Shown here piece after piece: positions 63,353 through 64,000 of a DNA stretch of 64,000 nucleotides. The notes beneath the pieces were generated by a model. The model searched no databases and was not told where the DNA came from. It worked only from the letters and a program-made list of their open reading frames with translations. The position numbers and the translations under genes are program-made. The stretch spans positions 15,853,486-15,917,485 of the forward strand of contig CM037460.1 in NCBI GenBank assembly GCA_021014325.1, given 5' to 3'. Origin of the DNA: Plazaster borealis. Lineage: Eukaryota; Echinodermata; Asteroidea; Forcipulatida; Labidiasteridae. Each line of letters opens with the position of its first letter. Position 1 is the stretch's first letter.

Positions 63353-63672
63353 TTAAAGGCACTGGACACGTTTGGTAATTACTCAAAATATATATCAGCA
63401 TAAAAACTTACTTTGTAACGTTGTGAGAAACGACTCCCTCTGAAGTAACGTAGTTTTTGAGAAAGAGGTAATTTCTCACTAAAATATTGGAATCTGAAAA
63501 AGACTTCAGGCCTGAAGCCTTTTTCAGGCATCTGAAAGCAGACAAATTTGTGCAACAAGGGTGTTTTTTCTTTCATTATTTTCTTTCAACTTCGATGACC
63601 AATTGAGCCCAAATTTTCACAGGTTTGTATGTTGGGATCTTGGACAATTACCAAACGTGTCCAGTGTCTTTC
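63353..63672. mobile_element. TTAA-type MITE, shortened copy
   Basis: Starts TTAAAGGCACTGGACACG and ends ACGTGTCCAGTGTCTTTCA; internal segments of the family are missing. Confidence 0.75.
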
Positions 63673-63806
63673 ATTGTTCACAAAAACGTTATAAAACTAA
63701 CTAGGGGACAGTGGAGTCAAGCGTTGTGTTGTAAGAGAAAAATAACAATATTTTAATCATGTTAACTTTACACTTGTTTGGAAATTGCTGCACACGTGTC
63801 CGGAAC

Positions 63807-63957
63807 GAGCCAGATTGTTTTCCAAGAACTTTTTGTCCCCATACGGGAAATTAACATTGGCTGGAGGAGGATGATTCAAAAGAGGGCGCTATCAAAAGAA
63901 GTTTGTACACAGTTCGCCGTATGGGGGGAAAAAGTTCGTAGGAAAACAAATCTCGCG
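63807..63957. mobile_element. Small MITE copy within the unit C spacer
   Basis: Contains GGAAATTAACATTGGCTGGA, AAAAGAGGGCG and AGTTTGTACACAGTTCGCCG, the two halves that at 21470-21968 are separated by a SINE. The flanking CCGGAACGAGCC / CCGGGAACGAGCC is duplicated around the insertion. Confidence 0.6.
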
Positions 63958-64000
63958 TCCGGGAACGAGCCTCATTAACATTTTAAATGCCTTCAAAATA

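Larger units (their letters stand above)
58243..64000 (+). repeat. Tandem unit C of the sulfotransferase array (runs to window end)
   Basis: Begins CACTGATGTCAAATTGCTCA like units A and B. Its 3' spacer is diverged and carries a DNA transposon (62164-63319) and a MITE (63353-63672) before rejoining the shared spacer at about 63680. Confidence 0.82.

Overview
This window is nuclear DNA of an animal. Genes are split by GT-AG introns, spacers are AT-rich, and tRNA-derived SINEs, palindromic MITEs, LINE tails and a Ty3/gypsy-type LTR retrotransposon are common. The protein families point to a marine deuterostome invertebrate. The repeat style (TTAA-flanked MITEs, SINEs with ATT tails, a Gmr1-like gypsy element) suggests an echinoderm, perhaps a sea star. 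The clade is inference only.

Region 1 (about 1-9.2 kb, minus strand): a complete four-exon gene for a small four-pass MARVEL-domain protein (CMTM/plasmolipin type, 166 aa, coding span 1462-6590). A 50-bp minisatellite and a cluster of TTAA MITEs lie in its introns. Upstream are SINE relics and one unassigned coding-like exon (9051-9157).

Region 2 (about 9.4-15.9 kb): no convincing gene. It holds a 2.3-kb array of a degenerate ~54-bp minisatellite, a three-copy 128-bp tandem repeat, MITEs and SINE relics.

Region 3 (15.96-37.57 kb, minus strand): a complete 15-coding-exon gene for a Na+/H+ exchanger most like NHE8/SLC9A8 (642 aa). I placed every exon by splice signals, phase and similarity to the family. 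Fourteen exon ends agree in phase. Intron 7 has no GT-AG ends: it starts ATATCCTTT and ends AC after a CCTTAAC branch-site motif, a textbook U12-type AT-AC intron. The introns carry many mobile elements and a seven-copy 116-bp repeat.

Region 4 (38.7-64 kb, plus strand): a tandem array of three ~5.7-6.5-kb units. Each carries an intact, intronless sulfotransferase ORF of the heparan sulfate 3-O-sulfotransferase type (A 41119-42225, B 47567-48673, C 60552-61658). Copy B is a mosaic of A and C. Unit B was later split by a 6.55-kb LTR retrotransposon (49180-55731, TSD ACAA) and by an inverted solo LTR of the same family (56234-57053). The retrotransposon has a SCAN-like Gag and carries integrase upstream of reverse transcriptase, the order of Gmr1-type gypsy elements. 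Its single pol frame is broken by one TAA inside integrase. Unit A keeps both empty insertion sites.

Nothing bacterial, no CRISPR array, no rRNA and no intact canonical tRNA gene was found. The exchanger and the MARVEL protein are ordinary membrane-traffic genes. The sulfotransferase cluster suggests expansion of glycan sulfation. The most notable signals are the AT-AC intron, the IN-before-RT retrotransposon and the mosaic sulfotransferase array.
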